Made by a program: the position numbers and the translations under genes. The notes beneath the pieces are model-generated. The model searched no databases and was not told the origin of the DNA. It saw only the letters and a list, made by a program, of their open reading frames with translations. From Nitrospira sp. (GTDB lineage Bacteria > Nitrospirota > Nitrospiria > Nitrospirales > Nitrospiraceae), in contig SWDG01000027.1 in NCBI GenBank assembly GCA_005116965.1, positions 285,882 to 349,881 on the forward strand: a stretch of DNA of 64,000 nt, in the 5' to 3' direction. This document shows positions 39,581-48,776 of this stretch, one piece after another (the first letter of the stretch is position 1; each line of letters opens with the position of its first letter).

Positions 39581-40983
39581 ACAGGGAGTCCTCTCTGGGC
39601 CAGTCGCATCATCCCTACAACGATGTCCTCGAAACTTGGCGCAAATCGCAGGAAATGCCGGTAGGCCTTGTTCACTAGTTGCAGGCGAATATGCCACGCC
39701 AACCGTTCGGATAGTAGCTCCCAGGTCACCAGTTTCTTGTAGTGATGGCACAGTTCCGTCGAGATGAGCCTCGAGAATTCTTGATCGGCGAGACGGACGT
39801 GAAGGTCCACGATAAAGTTTGCCAAGTCTTGTAAGGGGTCGCCGACGATGAGTTCGTCGAGGTCACAAAAAATGAGTGTCCCTTCGGCAGCAAGGAGCTG
39901 ATCAATATGGAAATCCCAATGGATGGGGCAAAATGGGACAGCTGATGGAGCAGGGGCTGTCCGCGTAAGGGTATCACCTATCGCACTGATCATATCCGAG
40001 TGCTGTGGAAGTGCATCGGAGAGTTTCCTCAGTTTCTTGCGGATCTCGACCAGATGGTCCTCCGGCAAATGGGCTGCGAGGCCAGCGACGTTGCTGGTGT
40101 GTAGTGAGGAGAGGCCTTGGGCGACGGCTGCCATGTAGTGTTTGTAATTGGAGGTGTCCAGTACTTGGAGAAGCGGCGTGCCTGGCACTCCATGCTGCCA
40201 CACGGTATTGATCTCAGGGCTGTAGCCAAGAGGCTGGGCAATGCCCATTGCCGCTGGATCAGCCAGGGATCGGTCCCAGAAAAACTGTAGGCGCTCATAG
40301 AGGGTTTGCCCCTGTGAGTCGCAAAACGTTTTTCCAAACAGTTCGTCGGTCCGATCCTGCGTCGCGTCATAGAGGGTGTACCGATTGGTGCAACGAATCT
40401 CTGGTCGATAATTCACTACTTGCTGCGCCAAGACCTGAGGGGTGCCCTGTATGCCAATCTGCTTCAGGCCTTCTGATGGGAGATGCTGCTCGATAGCCAC
40501 GAGATCGACAAGATGGCGCAAATGAGGGAGGGCCGGATCGTGTGGAAATCTCCAGAGGATCAGATCGTACTCCGGCATATGGGTCACGGCGTATCGGAAT
40601 TCCATGTCAGACATTCCACTGGGAGTCAGCAGGCGAAAGACCTCCCTGCTGTTACCACGGAGAAATACCTTGGCGTAGAAGATGCGCTGAGAGGCTTGCC
40701 CAGTTGATCCCTCCCTCATCGTGAGGCGATAGCAGGCCGAGAGTGTAGACTTACCCTTGCTGGCCGGTTTGAGGTACGTTTTCAGTTTTGCATCGAGGAT
40801 GACGCAGTCGCTGATTTCATGCGTACCAGTGGAGAGCTCTGGGACACAGGAGCGAAGGATTTGAACAGCGCCTATGGGAGTCGTGAATCGTTGAAAGGTT
40901 CGACGCATGCTCGCCCAATCGGTAGCGACCGATGGTTGGGAAACCTGGTCAATATTCAACGGACTGTGGGTGGTAGACATCAT
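39577..40983 (-). CDS. APH/choline-kinase-like phosphotransferase (paralogue 1)
   Basis: HWDFHIDQLLAAEGTLIFCDLDELIVGDPLQDLANFIVDLHV; ILWRFPHDPALPHL. Confidence 0.78.
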   Translation of the reverse strand: MMSTTHSPLNIDQVSQPSVATDWASMRRTFQRFTTPIGAVQILRSCVPELSTGTHEISDCVILDAKLKTYLKPASKGKSTLSACYRLTMREGSTGQASQRIFYAKVFLRGNSREVFRLLTPSGMSDMEFRYAVTHMPEYDLILWRFPHDPALPHLRHLVDLVAIEQHLPSEGLKQIGIQGTPQVLAQQVVNYRPEIRCTNRYTLYDATQDRTDELFGKTFCDSQGQTLYERLQFFWDRSLADPAAMGIAQPLGYSPEINTVWQHGVPGTPLLQVLDTSNYKHYMAAVAQGLSSLHTSNVAGLAAHLPEDHLVEIRKKLRKLSDALPQHSDMISAIGDTLTRTAPAPSAVPFCPIHWDFHIDQLLAAEGTLIFCDLDELIVGDPLQDLANFIVDLHVRLADQEFSRLISTELCHHYKKLVTWELLSERLAWHIRLQLVNKAYRHFLRFAPSFEDIVVGMMRLAQRGLPV

Positions 40984-42131
40984 CCATGCCCCACGAATGC
41001 CAGGATGTTTGTGAGTACGCGGTCGGCATCGAAATAGGTTTCAGCGATGTCTCGAGCCGCACGACAATGGCCCAGATAATCCCTGTTGATGTCCTCGATG
41101 CCCGCAAGTGCCTCATCCATCGTGCGGAATGTGAGCAGCCCCTTGCCTGTCGGCAGGTGCGATTCAATGCCGGTTGATTGGACAAGCACTGGTCTCCCAG
41201 ACGCTAAGTAGAGAGCGCTTCGGTCGCTGAACCAGCCGACCGAAAATTCGACGACGCGATGATGTGCCACGCTGAATTCTGCACGGGAGTGTGAAATATA
41301 CTTTCTGTAATCCGCCAGCGTGCGAAACATCCTGGGGTCCGTCAGCCGCCAGCCGTTCCGTCGAAACATCTCACCATCGACTTCATCGCGGGGTTGAATC
41401 CGCAGCGCGATTTCCAGCTCCTGCGCAGTATTCTTCGGGAGGTCGATAAACTTGAGCCAACTATCAGATTTTTCACCCGAATCCGTTCCTTGCCACTGGA
41501 AGGTGGTTCGTCCCTTCCAACTGGAGATGGTCGTGAATCGCGTGCTCTCATGATCCAGACAAGTCGGCCACAGTGGGAGAACCACGGGACGTAGGATCGG
41601 ATGCCAGTGACGGTTTCCTGTCGGTAGGCGACAGGCGTCCGTTCCGATATTGAGACCCAAGGTGAACAGGTGATCGTAGTGATCCAACGCCTCGTACTCG
41701 CCGCCACGTTGTTGAAGGAAAACCTGCGTATTACCGGGATTGCCATCGATGTAAAGCCGACATCTCGGATTCGAAAAAATTCCTTCAGCCTTATGCATTT
41801 CGCCGCTTCTCGTCAGCAACACGTCACACCGCTTGGCAACGTTGACTGCTTCGGCGAACGGCATGCCGTGCGTGGCCTCTCCATTCCTGTAAATTAAGCA
41901 ACAACGCGGCCACATGCTGTACTCCCTCATCACGGCTTCGAAGTGCTGTCGGCCATTCCACTGAGCGAAAGGAACTGGTTGATTGGCTGAGTCTGTACAG
42001 CGTCCACGGCCCACATGCTCCATCACGTACACTTCATGGCCGAGTCGTTGCAGACCAACTGGATAGGCCATAATGCTGTCGATATGACCCGCAGTGGCAT
42101 TGGCTATTTTCCCTGTACAGATGATCAACAT
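40980..42131 (-). CDS. CgeB-like glycosyltransferase family protein
   Basis: GKIANATAGHIDSIMAYPVGLQRLGHEVYVMEHVG...VAHHRVVEFSVGWFSDRSALYLASGRPVLVQSTGIESHLPTGKGLLTF. Confidence 0.7.
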   Translation of the reverse strand: MLIICTGKIANATAGHIDSIMAYPVGLQRLGHEVYVMEHVGRGRCTDSANQPVPFAQWNGRQHFEAVMREYSMWPRCCLIYRNGEATHGMPFAEAVNVAKRCDVLLTRSGEMHKAEGIFSNPRCRLYIDGNPGNTQVFLQQRGGEYEALDHYDHLFTLGLNIGTDACRLPTGNRHWHPILRPVVLPLWPTCLDHESTRFTTISSWKGRTTFQWQGTDSGEKSDSWLKFIDLPKNTAQELEIALRIQPRDEVDGEMFRRNGWRLTDPRMFRTLADYRKYISHSRAEFSVAHHRVVEFSVGWFSDRSALYLASGRPVLVQSTGIESHLPTGKGLLTFRTMDEALAGIEDINRDYLGHCRAARDIAETYFDADRVLTNILAFVGHG

Positions 42132-42228
42132 GTACTCAGCGTCCTATCCATGCACATTGGATCGTCGTTTCGACGGACTGTTTGTACATTGTTCTCGACT
42201 TGCTCTTCCCACATCGAACTACTGATCC

Positions 42229-43206
42229 TCACTGCGTGTAGAAGCGGAGGAATTTGTCCCGGACGGCCGGCGCGAGGGACGCTTCCAACTTCTTCCGCGC
42301 GGCCTGTCCCACACGCTTCCGCAGCGCCGGATCGGCTTTGAGGGTCCGGAGGATCTCGACGGCCTCCACGTCGGTATCGAAGAGGAAGCCGTCGACTCGG
42401 TCTTCGATGTACTCGCTGTAGCCACCCCTCCTGTGGCAGACGACGGGCAGTCCGCAGGCCATGGCTTCAGAGACGACCCTGCCGCTGGGCTCGAAATACT
42501 TCTCCGACGTGCGGTAGAAGAAACAATCCAGGCTCTTCAGAAATACATCCGGCTCCTGCCAGCCGGATGGGAGTAAGGTCACCTCTGGTACATCTTCGAG
42601 CTCGCCGGCAAGACATCGGCCCCCCATGATCTTCACACTACCGCCTTCCGAGACAAGGCGGCGGTAGATCCCGACGTCGTCAGGGTGGTGTTTTTTGGAG
42701 TTGTCCCTGCTCAGCCGGCCGATTATGAAGTGCCCGTTTGGTCCATCGCCGCGCTCGCATGCGGCCGGCGCGAACCGTTGCAGATCTATCGGAGACATCT
42801 CGACAGGTCCCGAGAGGCTGCAGGCATCCATAAGCCACCGTGCCGCGAAGACGATCTCCACCTTCGGCTTCCCGAAGCACTGCAGTGTATGCAGGCGGTC
42901 TTGGAGCTGGTCAAGTCGCGATGTGTTGTAGATCAGAATGGTGCGCGTCGGCCGAGCCAGGTCAATCCAGGGCCCGAGCTCGTGATAGACGCCGACGATG
43001 ATGAAGGTGCCGGTCATCGGAAAAGACTTGCTCGAGAGGTCGATTCTGCGCATCGGATAGTCCGAGAAGCGGGGATTCGGCTCCGAAGAGCTCCAGAGCT
43101 GGACGTCGCAGTGCTTGGAGAGTTCTTCGAATAGTCTCAGAGTCCGCCACTCGCTGCCGCCCGACGCGTTCCCCATCGGATTGATCAGATGGACCTGTTT
43201 CACCAT
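42229..43206 (-). CDS. Family 4-like glycosyltransferase
   Basis: MVKQVHLINPMGNASGGSEWRTLRLFEELSKH...FFYRTSEKYFEPSGRVVSEAMACGLPVVCHRRGGYSEYIEDRVDGFLF. Confidence 0.82.
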   Translation of the reverse strand: MVKQVHLINPMGNASGGSEWRTLRLFEELSKHCDVQLWSSSEPNPRFSDYPMRRIDLSSKSFPMTGTFIIVGVYHELGPWIDLARPTRTILIYNTSRLDQLQDRLHTLQCFGKPKVEIVFAARWLMDACSLSGPVEMSPIDLQRFAPAACERGDGPNGHFIIGRLSRDNSKKHHPDDVGIYRRLVSEGGSVKIMGGRCLAGELEDVPEVTLLPSGWQEPDVFLKSLDCFFYRTSEKYFEPSGRVVSEAMACGLPVVCHRRGGYSEYIEDRVDGFLFDTDVEAVEILRTLKADPALRKRVGQAARKKLEASLAPAVRDKFLRFYTQ

Positions 43207-44636
43207 GAGCTTCGCCTCCACGCGGCAGTCGGAGTCCCGACTCCGCTCAGCGCGCATTTCGATGCGAGCCTCGTTGCGTTGCTGGCCAGATCCAAGATTC
43301 GCTGGACCTCCTGTTCGGTCCCGGCCGCTTGTTGGAAGTAGGCCCGATAGGCCTTGTTGAGGAACTGGACGCGCAGATGCCAAGCAAGGCGCTCGGCCGG
43401 CACCTCCCACTCGACCACGCGCTGATATGACGTGAGAAAGGTAGAACCCATCGCGTCCAGGAGCGTCGGAGAGAAGTCGTAGAAATGCAGATACACGATG
43501 AAATTTGCCACGTCCCGCGTCGGATCCCCTTGCACACAGTCGTCGAAATCGAAGAACGCCACCCGGTCATCTTGGGCCAGCAGGTTGCCGAACTGAAAAT
43601 CTCCGTGGATGAGCGTGTGGTCGGCTGAAGCGACTGAGGGCGCGTCGGTCTCCAGACGCCGGAGCAGGGCCTGCAGCGGCGCCGTCAACAGGGGGATGGC
43701 TTGCCCCAGCTTGAGCGATTTCTTTCGGGACTCGACGAGATGGTCATCGATGGTCACCGTACGCGAGCTGGCCAGGCGGCTCTTGTGGAGCGTTGCGAGA
43801 CCCGTCGCCGCTGAAGCGAGATAGTGTTCGAAATTGGTCTCGTCGATGACACGAGCCAACGGGACGCCGACGAGGGCCTGTTGCCAGATGGTTTTGACGG
43901 TTTCCGTGTAGGCGAGCGGCTGAGCCACCGTGATGCTCCCGGGATCTTGGCGCGATGTGTGCCAGAAGTGCATCACCCGCTCGTAAATCTCCTTCCCCTC
44001 CTCGCCCTTGAAGGTTTTGCCGTAGAGGGTGAGCTCGTGCGGAGTCCCGGCCGTTTGCCATCGCAAGTCGTAGCGTGTGGTGCAGCTTTTCTCCGGCAGG
44101 TAGTGAGCCACTCTATTGGTGAGATCAGTGAGTCCGCCTGGTCCGGGCACGCTGTTCGGCAGAAGCTCCCAGGGTAGGTGGGGCCGGACTCTCTCGGCAT
44201 CAATCACCTCCGGCAGATGCGTGAGCACCGGGTCGTGTGGGAACCTCCAGACGATGGCGTCGAGCTCCGGGACGTGAATCGGGAATGTTCCCGGACCTGG
44301 GCCGGTGCGGCTTGAGTCGGCCAGTTTCTCCCATTCGTTCTGGCTGCGCCCACCGAGATAGGCCTTGACGTAAAAGAGGGCCTCGTGCCGGTCCTCTCGA
44401 CGGCTGGGCACGTCGAGTCGGTAACAGACGGACAGTGAAGATTTGAGCTGCGACTGCGCCTTCAAATGCTTGTAGCGCACATAGACGATGGCGCAGGCGG
44501 TTGGACGGTCCTGGCCGTCGAAGCCCGCAGCGAGTCGCTGCCACAAGAGGTCCCCCATGGCCTTTGCGTCGGTGAATCGTGCGAAGGCTGCGATGGGCAC
44601 GTTCGCTATTTCGTTATTCTGACTGATCATCGTCAT
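43200..44636 (-). CDS. APH/choline-kinase-like phosphotransferase (paralogue 2)
   Basis: LIHGDFQFGNLLAQDDRVAFFDFDDCVQGDPTRDVANFIVYLHF; IVWRFPHDPVLTHLPEVID. Confidence 0.82.
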   Translation of the reverse strand: MTMISQNNEIANVPIAAFARFTDAKAMGDLLWQRLAAGFDGQDRPTACAIVYVRYKHLKAQSQLKSSLSVCYRLDVPSRREDRHEALFYVKAYLGGRSQNEWEKLADSSRTGPGPGTFPIHVPELDAIVWRFPHDPVLTHLPEVIDAERVRPHLPWELLPNSVPGPGGLTDLTNRVAHYLPEKSCTTRYDLRWQTAGTPHELTLYGKTFKGEEGKEIYERVMHFWHTSRQDPGSITVAQPLAYTETVKTIWQQALVGVPLARVIDETNFEHYLASAATGLATLHKSRLASSRTVTIDDHLVESRKKSLKLGQAIPLLTAPLQALLRRLETDAPSVASADHTLIHGDFQFGNLLAQDDRVAFFDFDDCVQGDPTRDVANFIVYLHFYDFSPTLLDAMGSTFLTSYQRVVEWEVPAERLAWHLRVQFLNKAYRAYFQQAAGTEQEVQRILDLASNATRLASKCALSGVGTPTAAWRRSSW

Positions 44637-44640
44637 GGTT

Positions 44641-45285
44641 CTACACTCTGGACAGCACTCCGGTCTGCTTGCCACCAAGGGCGATCGTGGTCAGCTCTGG
44701 ATGACTGCCGGTGATGATGCGATAAACGCACTGACTCTTGAGTGTCACGTGCGGCCACTGCTCTTCTGGTTGATGCATCAACATGCCGAACAGTGCCCGG
44801 TTTGTATTGCGATGCCCCACGATGAGGATCGTCCCACCGGCTTCATGAACAAGAATATCTTTCAGTACCTGTTTCACCCGTTCCGCCAGATCAATGAACC
44901 GTTCTCCGCCTGGAATCCGATAGGTGCGCTTGTCGTGCTTGCGCGCATCCCACAAGGCACGGGCTTCTGGATCCCGTGCATCACGAAACCGGCCTTCCAG
45001 CACGCCAAAATGCAGCTCGTTCAAGGCGGCCTGCCTCTGGATAGGGAGGCCATGGATCGCAGCAATCGGTCGGGCTGTTTCAATGGTTCGCTTGAGGGCG
45101 CTGGTATAAATTCCTGTAAAACGGATCTCGCAAAACTGGTCTGCCAGCAGGTGACTGTGACGAATACCTGTTAGGGAAAGCGGTGTGTCAAATTGGCCAG
45201 AAACTCGTTTTTCTAAGTTCAACTGACTTTCGCCGTGGCGAATCAGGTAGATCGTGGTTGGTCGAGATGTTGGCTGGCTCGTCAC
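44641..45285 (-). CDS. Histidine phosphatase (phosphoglycerate-mutase-like)
   Basis: IYLIRHGESQLNLEKRVSGQFDTPLSLTGIRHSHLLADQF. Confidence 0.9.
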   Translation of the reverse strand: MTSQPTSRPTTIYLIRHGESQLNLEKRVSGQFDTPLSLTGIRHSHLLADQFCEIRFTGIYTSALKRTIETARPIAAIHGLPIQRQAALNELHFGVLEGRFRDARDPEARALWDARKHDKRTYRIPGGERFIDLAERVKQVLKDILVHEAGGTILIVGHRNTNRALFGMLMHQPEEQWPHVTLKSQCVYRIITGSHPELTTIALGGKQTGVLSRV

Positions 45286-46775
45286 GGTTGCCTGCTCCTC
45301 TCATCGGTTTGGATCCATCCGTCAACTAGCGGTTCCAATGAAAGGGCTTCTGAAATCTTATCTGCAAGCTTCAAGAGATCCTCTACTTGCCCCCGCTGAT
45401 TGTCTTTCAGGCGGGTTATGCATCGGTGCGAGCGCTCGATAACCAACGCCACGGCGGTGAACCAGGCCACGACCGGCTGATCGACTTTCCATGTGACGGA
45501 CTGGTGATAGTGGCTGAGGAACGTTTGCACATGGCTGGCAATCCGGGAGAGTGACAAGTGTTTTGCCAAGGTTCCCGTGAGGAGTCCTGCGGTAAAGCTA
45601 CCGATGTCCCAACCGGGTGGTCCCTCGCACACGTTATCGAGATCGATCAATGCGATCTTGCCGTTTGTCAGGAAGAGGTTTTTCAAGTGAAGATCGCCGT
45701 GAAGTGTTGCGGTCCCGTGAACCTTGATCATTTCGGCTTGGTCCGTCAGTCGGCTCAGCAACGGAATAAGGATGGGTCGGCACGACGGCTGGACACGATT
45801 CAACATGGACCCAACGGCTTCGAGGTTGATGACCAGATCTGCGACCGTGACTGATCGGATCTTCGACAATGGAGTGGCATGGAGTGCCGCAATCGCCTGA
45901 GCGGCCTCCGCGAGGAGGAACGAAATACGTTCGGGGCTCTCGATAGCACAGCACTCCAGTGTGGTGCCGGGAATCCCCAGTTGCCACAACATCTTAAGTC
46001 TGGCGTCGTACCACAAGGGCTGGGCCATGCTCAATTGCCCGCTGCGTCGGGATTCGCTGTTCCACAGTTGTTGCATGACGCGATCGGTCTGAGCGCCTTC
46101 GTCGTCATAGTACGTTTTGCCGAAGATGCTCATGGTCTGGCGTGTCTGTTGAGCAGTGTTCAACAATTCGACCGATGTTCGGACTGTGCAAGTATGCTCG
46201 CCGACATAATGCACAACACGAGAGTGTGTATTGACGACTTGCCACTCAGTGCCCAAATGCGCGAGGAACCACTGAGAGAGGCGTCCGGGTGTGCTCTGGG
46301 CCAGCTGCATCGTCGCCGGCAGCGTGTGCATCTTGCGGTCGTTGGGGAAACTCCACAGCACCATCTCGATGTCTGGCAAATGAATGAGCGGGTTCCTAAA
46401 GCGAGGCTGAACAAGAGCGCGAGCTCCAGATTTCTCCCACTGTGATCGCGAACAGCCTGCTGGGAACGCACGGCCACACACAATGTGTTCTCCACGTTCT
46501 CCTGTCGACGTGTCCTCGATGTCCAGGCGATAGCTGACCATGCAGGACGCGGCCGGTTTGTAGCGAATCTGTATGATTTCGCACTGCCGGACCACAAACT
46601 GTGTTCGGTCACTGGCTGATGCGAAAAGGTAGTCCCCGAACTTGTCTCTCATAACCTCCACATCCAAGATGATCGGCAGCTGAGGAAGACGAGCATCTGT
46701 GGGGAGATCGTTGAGCCTTGTGCTCTTGGGAGGAGCGGAAGAAAACATGTTGTTGATCACGGCATGGTCCATCAT
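45282..46775 (-). CDS. APH/choline-kinase-like phosphotransferase (paralogue 3)
   Basis: TLHGDLHLKNLFLTNGKIALIDLDNVCEGPPGWDIGSF; MVLWSFPNDRKMHTLP. Confidence 0.78.
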   Translation of the reverse strand: MMDHAVINNMFSSAPPKSTRLNDLPTDARLPQLPIILDVEVMRDKFGDYLFASASDRTQFVVRQCEIIQIRYKPAASCMVSYRLDIEDTSTGERGEHIVCGRAFPAGCSRSQWEKSGARALVQPRFRNPLIHLPDIEMVLWSFPNDRKMHTLPATMQLAQSTPGRLSQWFLAHLGTEWQVVNTHSRVVHYVGEHTCTVRTSVELLNTAQQTRQTMSIFGKTYYDDEGAQTDRVMQQLWNSESRRSGQLSMAQPLWYDARLKMLWQLGIPGTTLECCAIESPERISFLLAEAAQAIAALHATPLSKIRSVTVADLVINLEAVGSMLNRVQPSCRPILIPLLSRLTDQAEMIKVHGTATLHGDLHLKNLFLTNGKIALIDLDNVCEGPPGWDIGSFTAGLLTGTLAKHLSLSRIASHVQTFLSHYHQSVTWKVDQPVVAWFTAVALVIERSHRCITRLKDNQRGQVEDLLKLADKISEALSLEPLVDGWIQTDERSRQP

Positions 46776-46778
46776 GAT

Positions 46779-48776
46779 TCAGGCCTGATACCGAAATAGA
46801 AGACGTCCCTCCTGGTTTGTTCGAGAGACACGCACATGTTTCGGAGAAGCGTGTTCAGGTACCTCGAATGCCTGGGTCGTCTCGTCGGTAAATACCAGTT
46901 CATCGGTATATCGGTGTCCATTGTGAGTAATCGTGATCTGTGCCGACGCTCGTTCGCCCAAGAGGAGAGCCTGAGGTCCTCTATCAGGTTCCGGCGTCTC
47001 AATGGAGATGAACGGTTCGTCACCCTTGTAGGGATACAGTACGGTGAGGAAGCATGTGCTTGAGTCGTGTTGAGTGAGCCGCACGATCGGCGCGCGCTGT
47101 TTTTCACCGTACACGCAGGACACAAAGCCTTCCAGGATAGAAGGGCGCACGTTCGGAATGAGAGGCTGAGCGAGAATAAGTTTCGGCGAATGGATCGCCA
47201 GTGTGTTATCCGACACCATGATCGAGACCTGATCCTGCGCCGGAGGCGACAGGTGAAACAACAGGTCGTAGGTATGGGACTCGGGGGCTCTCAAGAGGTC
47301 AACAATCACCCAGTATTCCCTGTTGACGAACAGCACCTTCCGCTCGTGAACAACAGGGTATTCATGACTCCTGGCTACCCCATGCAGATAATCGAACCCG
47401 GGCTCATGGATGAACGCTTTGCTCTCCCGCTCAGGCTCGGGGCCGGAAATCTTGAACCGATTCCTTTTCCACTCATACCGAGTTTGATTCAGTCCATCCA
47501 CCAGCACAGTGTTGTGAGCCGCAGTACTGCGAAAGCGGACACGCCAATTGACCGGTCCTGATTCATCATAGGTGTAGCGCCCTGGATCCATGATGAGCGG
47601 TGTGCCATAGGCATAGGCTTCGAAGCTGAGCAAATCCACATGCCCATGATTCCCAACGCCCAACGGGCCGCAGTCGAAGATCAAGTAGCGTTCATCCTGA
47701 TACGCTTCGGTCTGGTCGCCCCAGCCGCTTCGCAATACGTAATAGCCTGCGTGGGGAAATCCTTTTGAGCGGCTGACTGGAGGCTGTCCCTGAGCTCCTC
47801 GTGATGCAACATAGAGGAGGTCCTCTCCGCCATAGAGTTCGTAGCCCTGCTGTAAGAGGTCCAAGAAACAGCGGCTATCGCCGTCACTGAGCGCGGGGAT
47901 CATGCCGTCAGGTCTGTGGGAATAGAGTGAAAACTCCAAAGCCTTCTTCACGAGCAGGTCAAACTCCGCCGGCATTTCGATCTGGTTTAGGAGGGCAAGC
48001 TTCTTGATCCAGAGGTAATTCTTGAGCACCAGATGGTGGTAGTCGGTGGATTGTTCGCAGTGGACCCCGTCGGGCAGGAGATCGGAGTGAATATTTTTCA
48101 CCAGTTCGTCTTTAGACCAACTCAGCCATTCTGAAGATTCGACGAATTCTGGAAACACGATGGCTGCCAAGAAGATCGCGCAGAGTTCCAATGTTCGGTG
48201 ATTTCGAGCCGGGGTGACATGGTCTCTAAGGTAGGAGAGCTGCTGATGCAGTGACTCCAAGAAAGAACCATAGAACTCGGGTGTGACACAGTGTGGCTGT
48301 CCGTTACTCACGAAATAGTAGTGGGCGAAGATCCAATTCTGGATGCGTCGTCCGGCAACATCGCTCGGGAGGAAGTCGCGGGGGACGGTACCAATCCACG
48401 AGTTCGTCAACTCAACCCATTTCTCGGCGTAGTGAGGCGCATGTGTCTCGTGATAAGCCATGCCGAGCCCGACAGCGTAATAAAATTTGTGCAGCAGGAT
48501 CTGCCATTCCCGGTCGTTGCTGGGGTTAGTAAGCCACTGGATCGATCCAGGCAACTGGTGTCGTTCGCCGTTGAACTCAAATTGGTTGTCCAAGATGTGA
48601 TCGATTTTGGAACGAGCCGTCTCGACCACGTCTGGAACCGGGAAATAGTGGACCGTCGGCCTGGTTTGGAAATGCTGCAGTAGGGCTTCTGCGGTCAACC
48701 TTCGAAAGGGTGTCGTGAAAATATGCCGGCGATCCGTCTTCTCAGACGGCTGATGCTGACTAGTGGCAAGCAGCAT
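46779..48776 (-). CDS. Heparinase II/III-like (alginate-lyase type) protein
   Basis: GSIQWLTNPSNDREWQILLHKFYYAVGLGMAYHETHAPHYAEKWVELTNSWI; GVGNHGHVDLLSFEAYAYGTPLIMDPGRYTYDESGPVNWRVRFRSTAAHNTVLVDGLNQ. Confidence 0.88.
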   Translation of the reverse strand: MLLATSQHQPSEKTDRRHIFTTPFRRLTAEALLQHFQTRPTVHYFPVPDVVETARSKIDHILDNQFEFNGERHQLPGSIQWLTNPSNDREWQILLHKFYYAVGLGMAYHETHAPHYAEKWVELTNSWIGTVPRDFLPSDVAGRRIQNWIFAHYYFVSNGQPHCVTPEFYGSFLESLHQQLSYLRDHVTPARNHRTLELCAIFLAAIVFPEFVESSEWLSWSKDELVKNIHSDLLPDGVHCEQSTDYHHLVLKNYLWIKKLALLNQIEMPAEFDLLVKKALEFSLYSHRPDGMIPALSDGDSRCFLDLLQQGYELYGGEDLLYVASRGAQGQPPVSRSKGFPHAGYYVLRSGWGDQTEAYQDERYLIFDCGPLGVGNHGHVDLLSFEAYAYGTPLIMDPGRYTYDESGPVNWRVRFRSTAAHNTVLVDGLNQTRYEWKRNRFKISGPEPERESKAFIHEPGFDYLHGVARSHEYPVVHERKVLFVNREYWVIVDLLRAPESHTYDLLFHLSPPAQDQVSIMVSDNTLAIHSPKLILAQPLIPNVRPSILEGFVSCVYGEKQRAPIVRLTQHDSSTCFLTVLYPYKGDEPFISIETPEPDRGPQALLLGERASAQITITHNGHRYTDELVFTDETTQAFEVPEHASPKHVRVSRTNQEGRLLFRYQA

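Noticed and set aside
39577-46775. Antibiotic-resistance interpretation of the three APH-like proteins
   Set aside because: Operon context with glycosyltransferases, lyase and exporter, and large N-terminal extensions, point to glycan phosphorylation instead.
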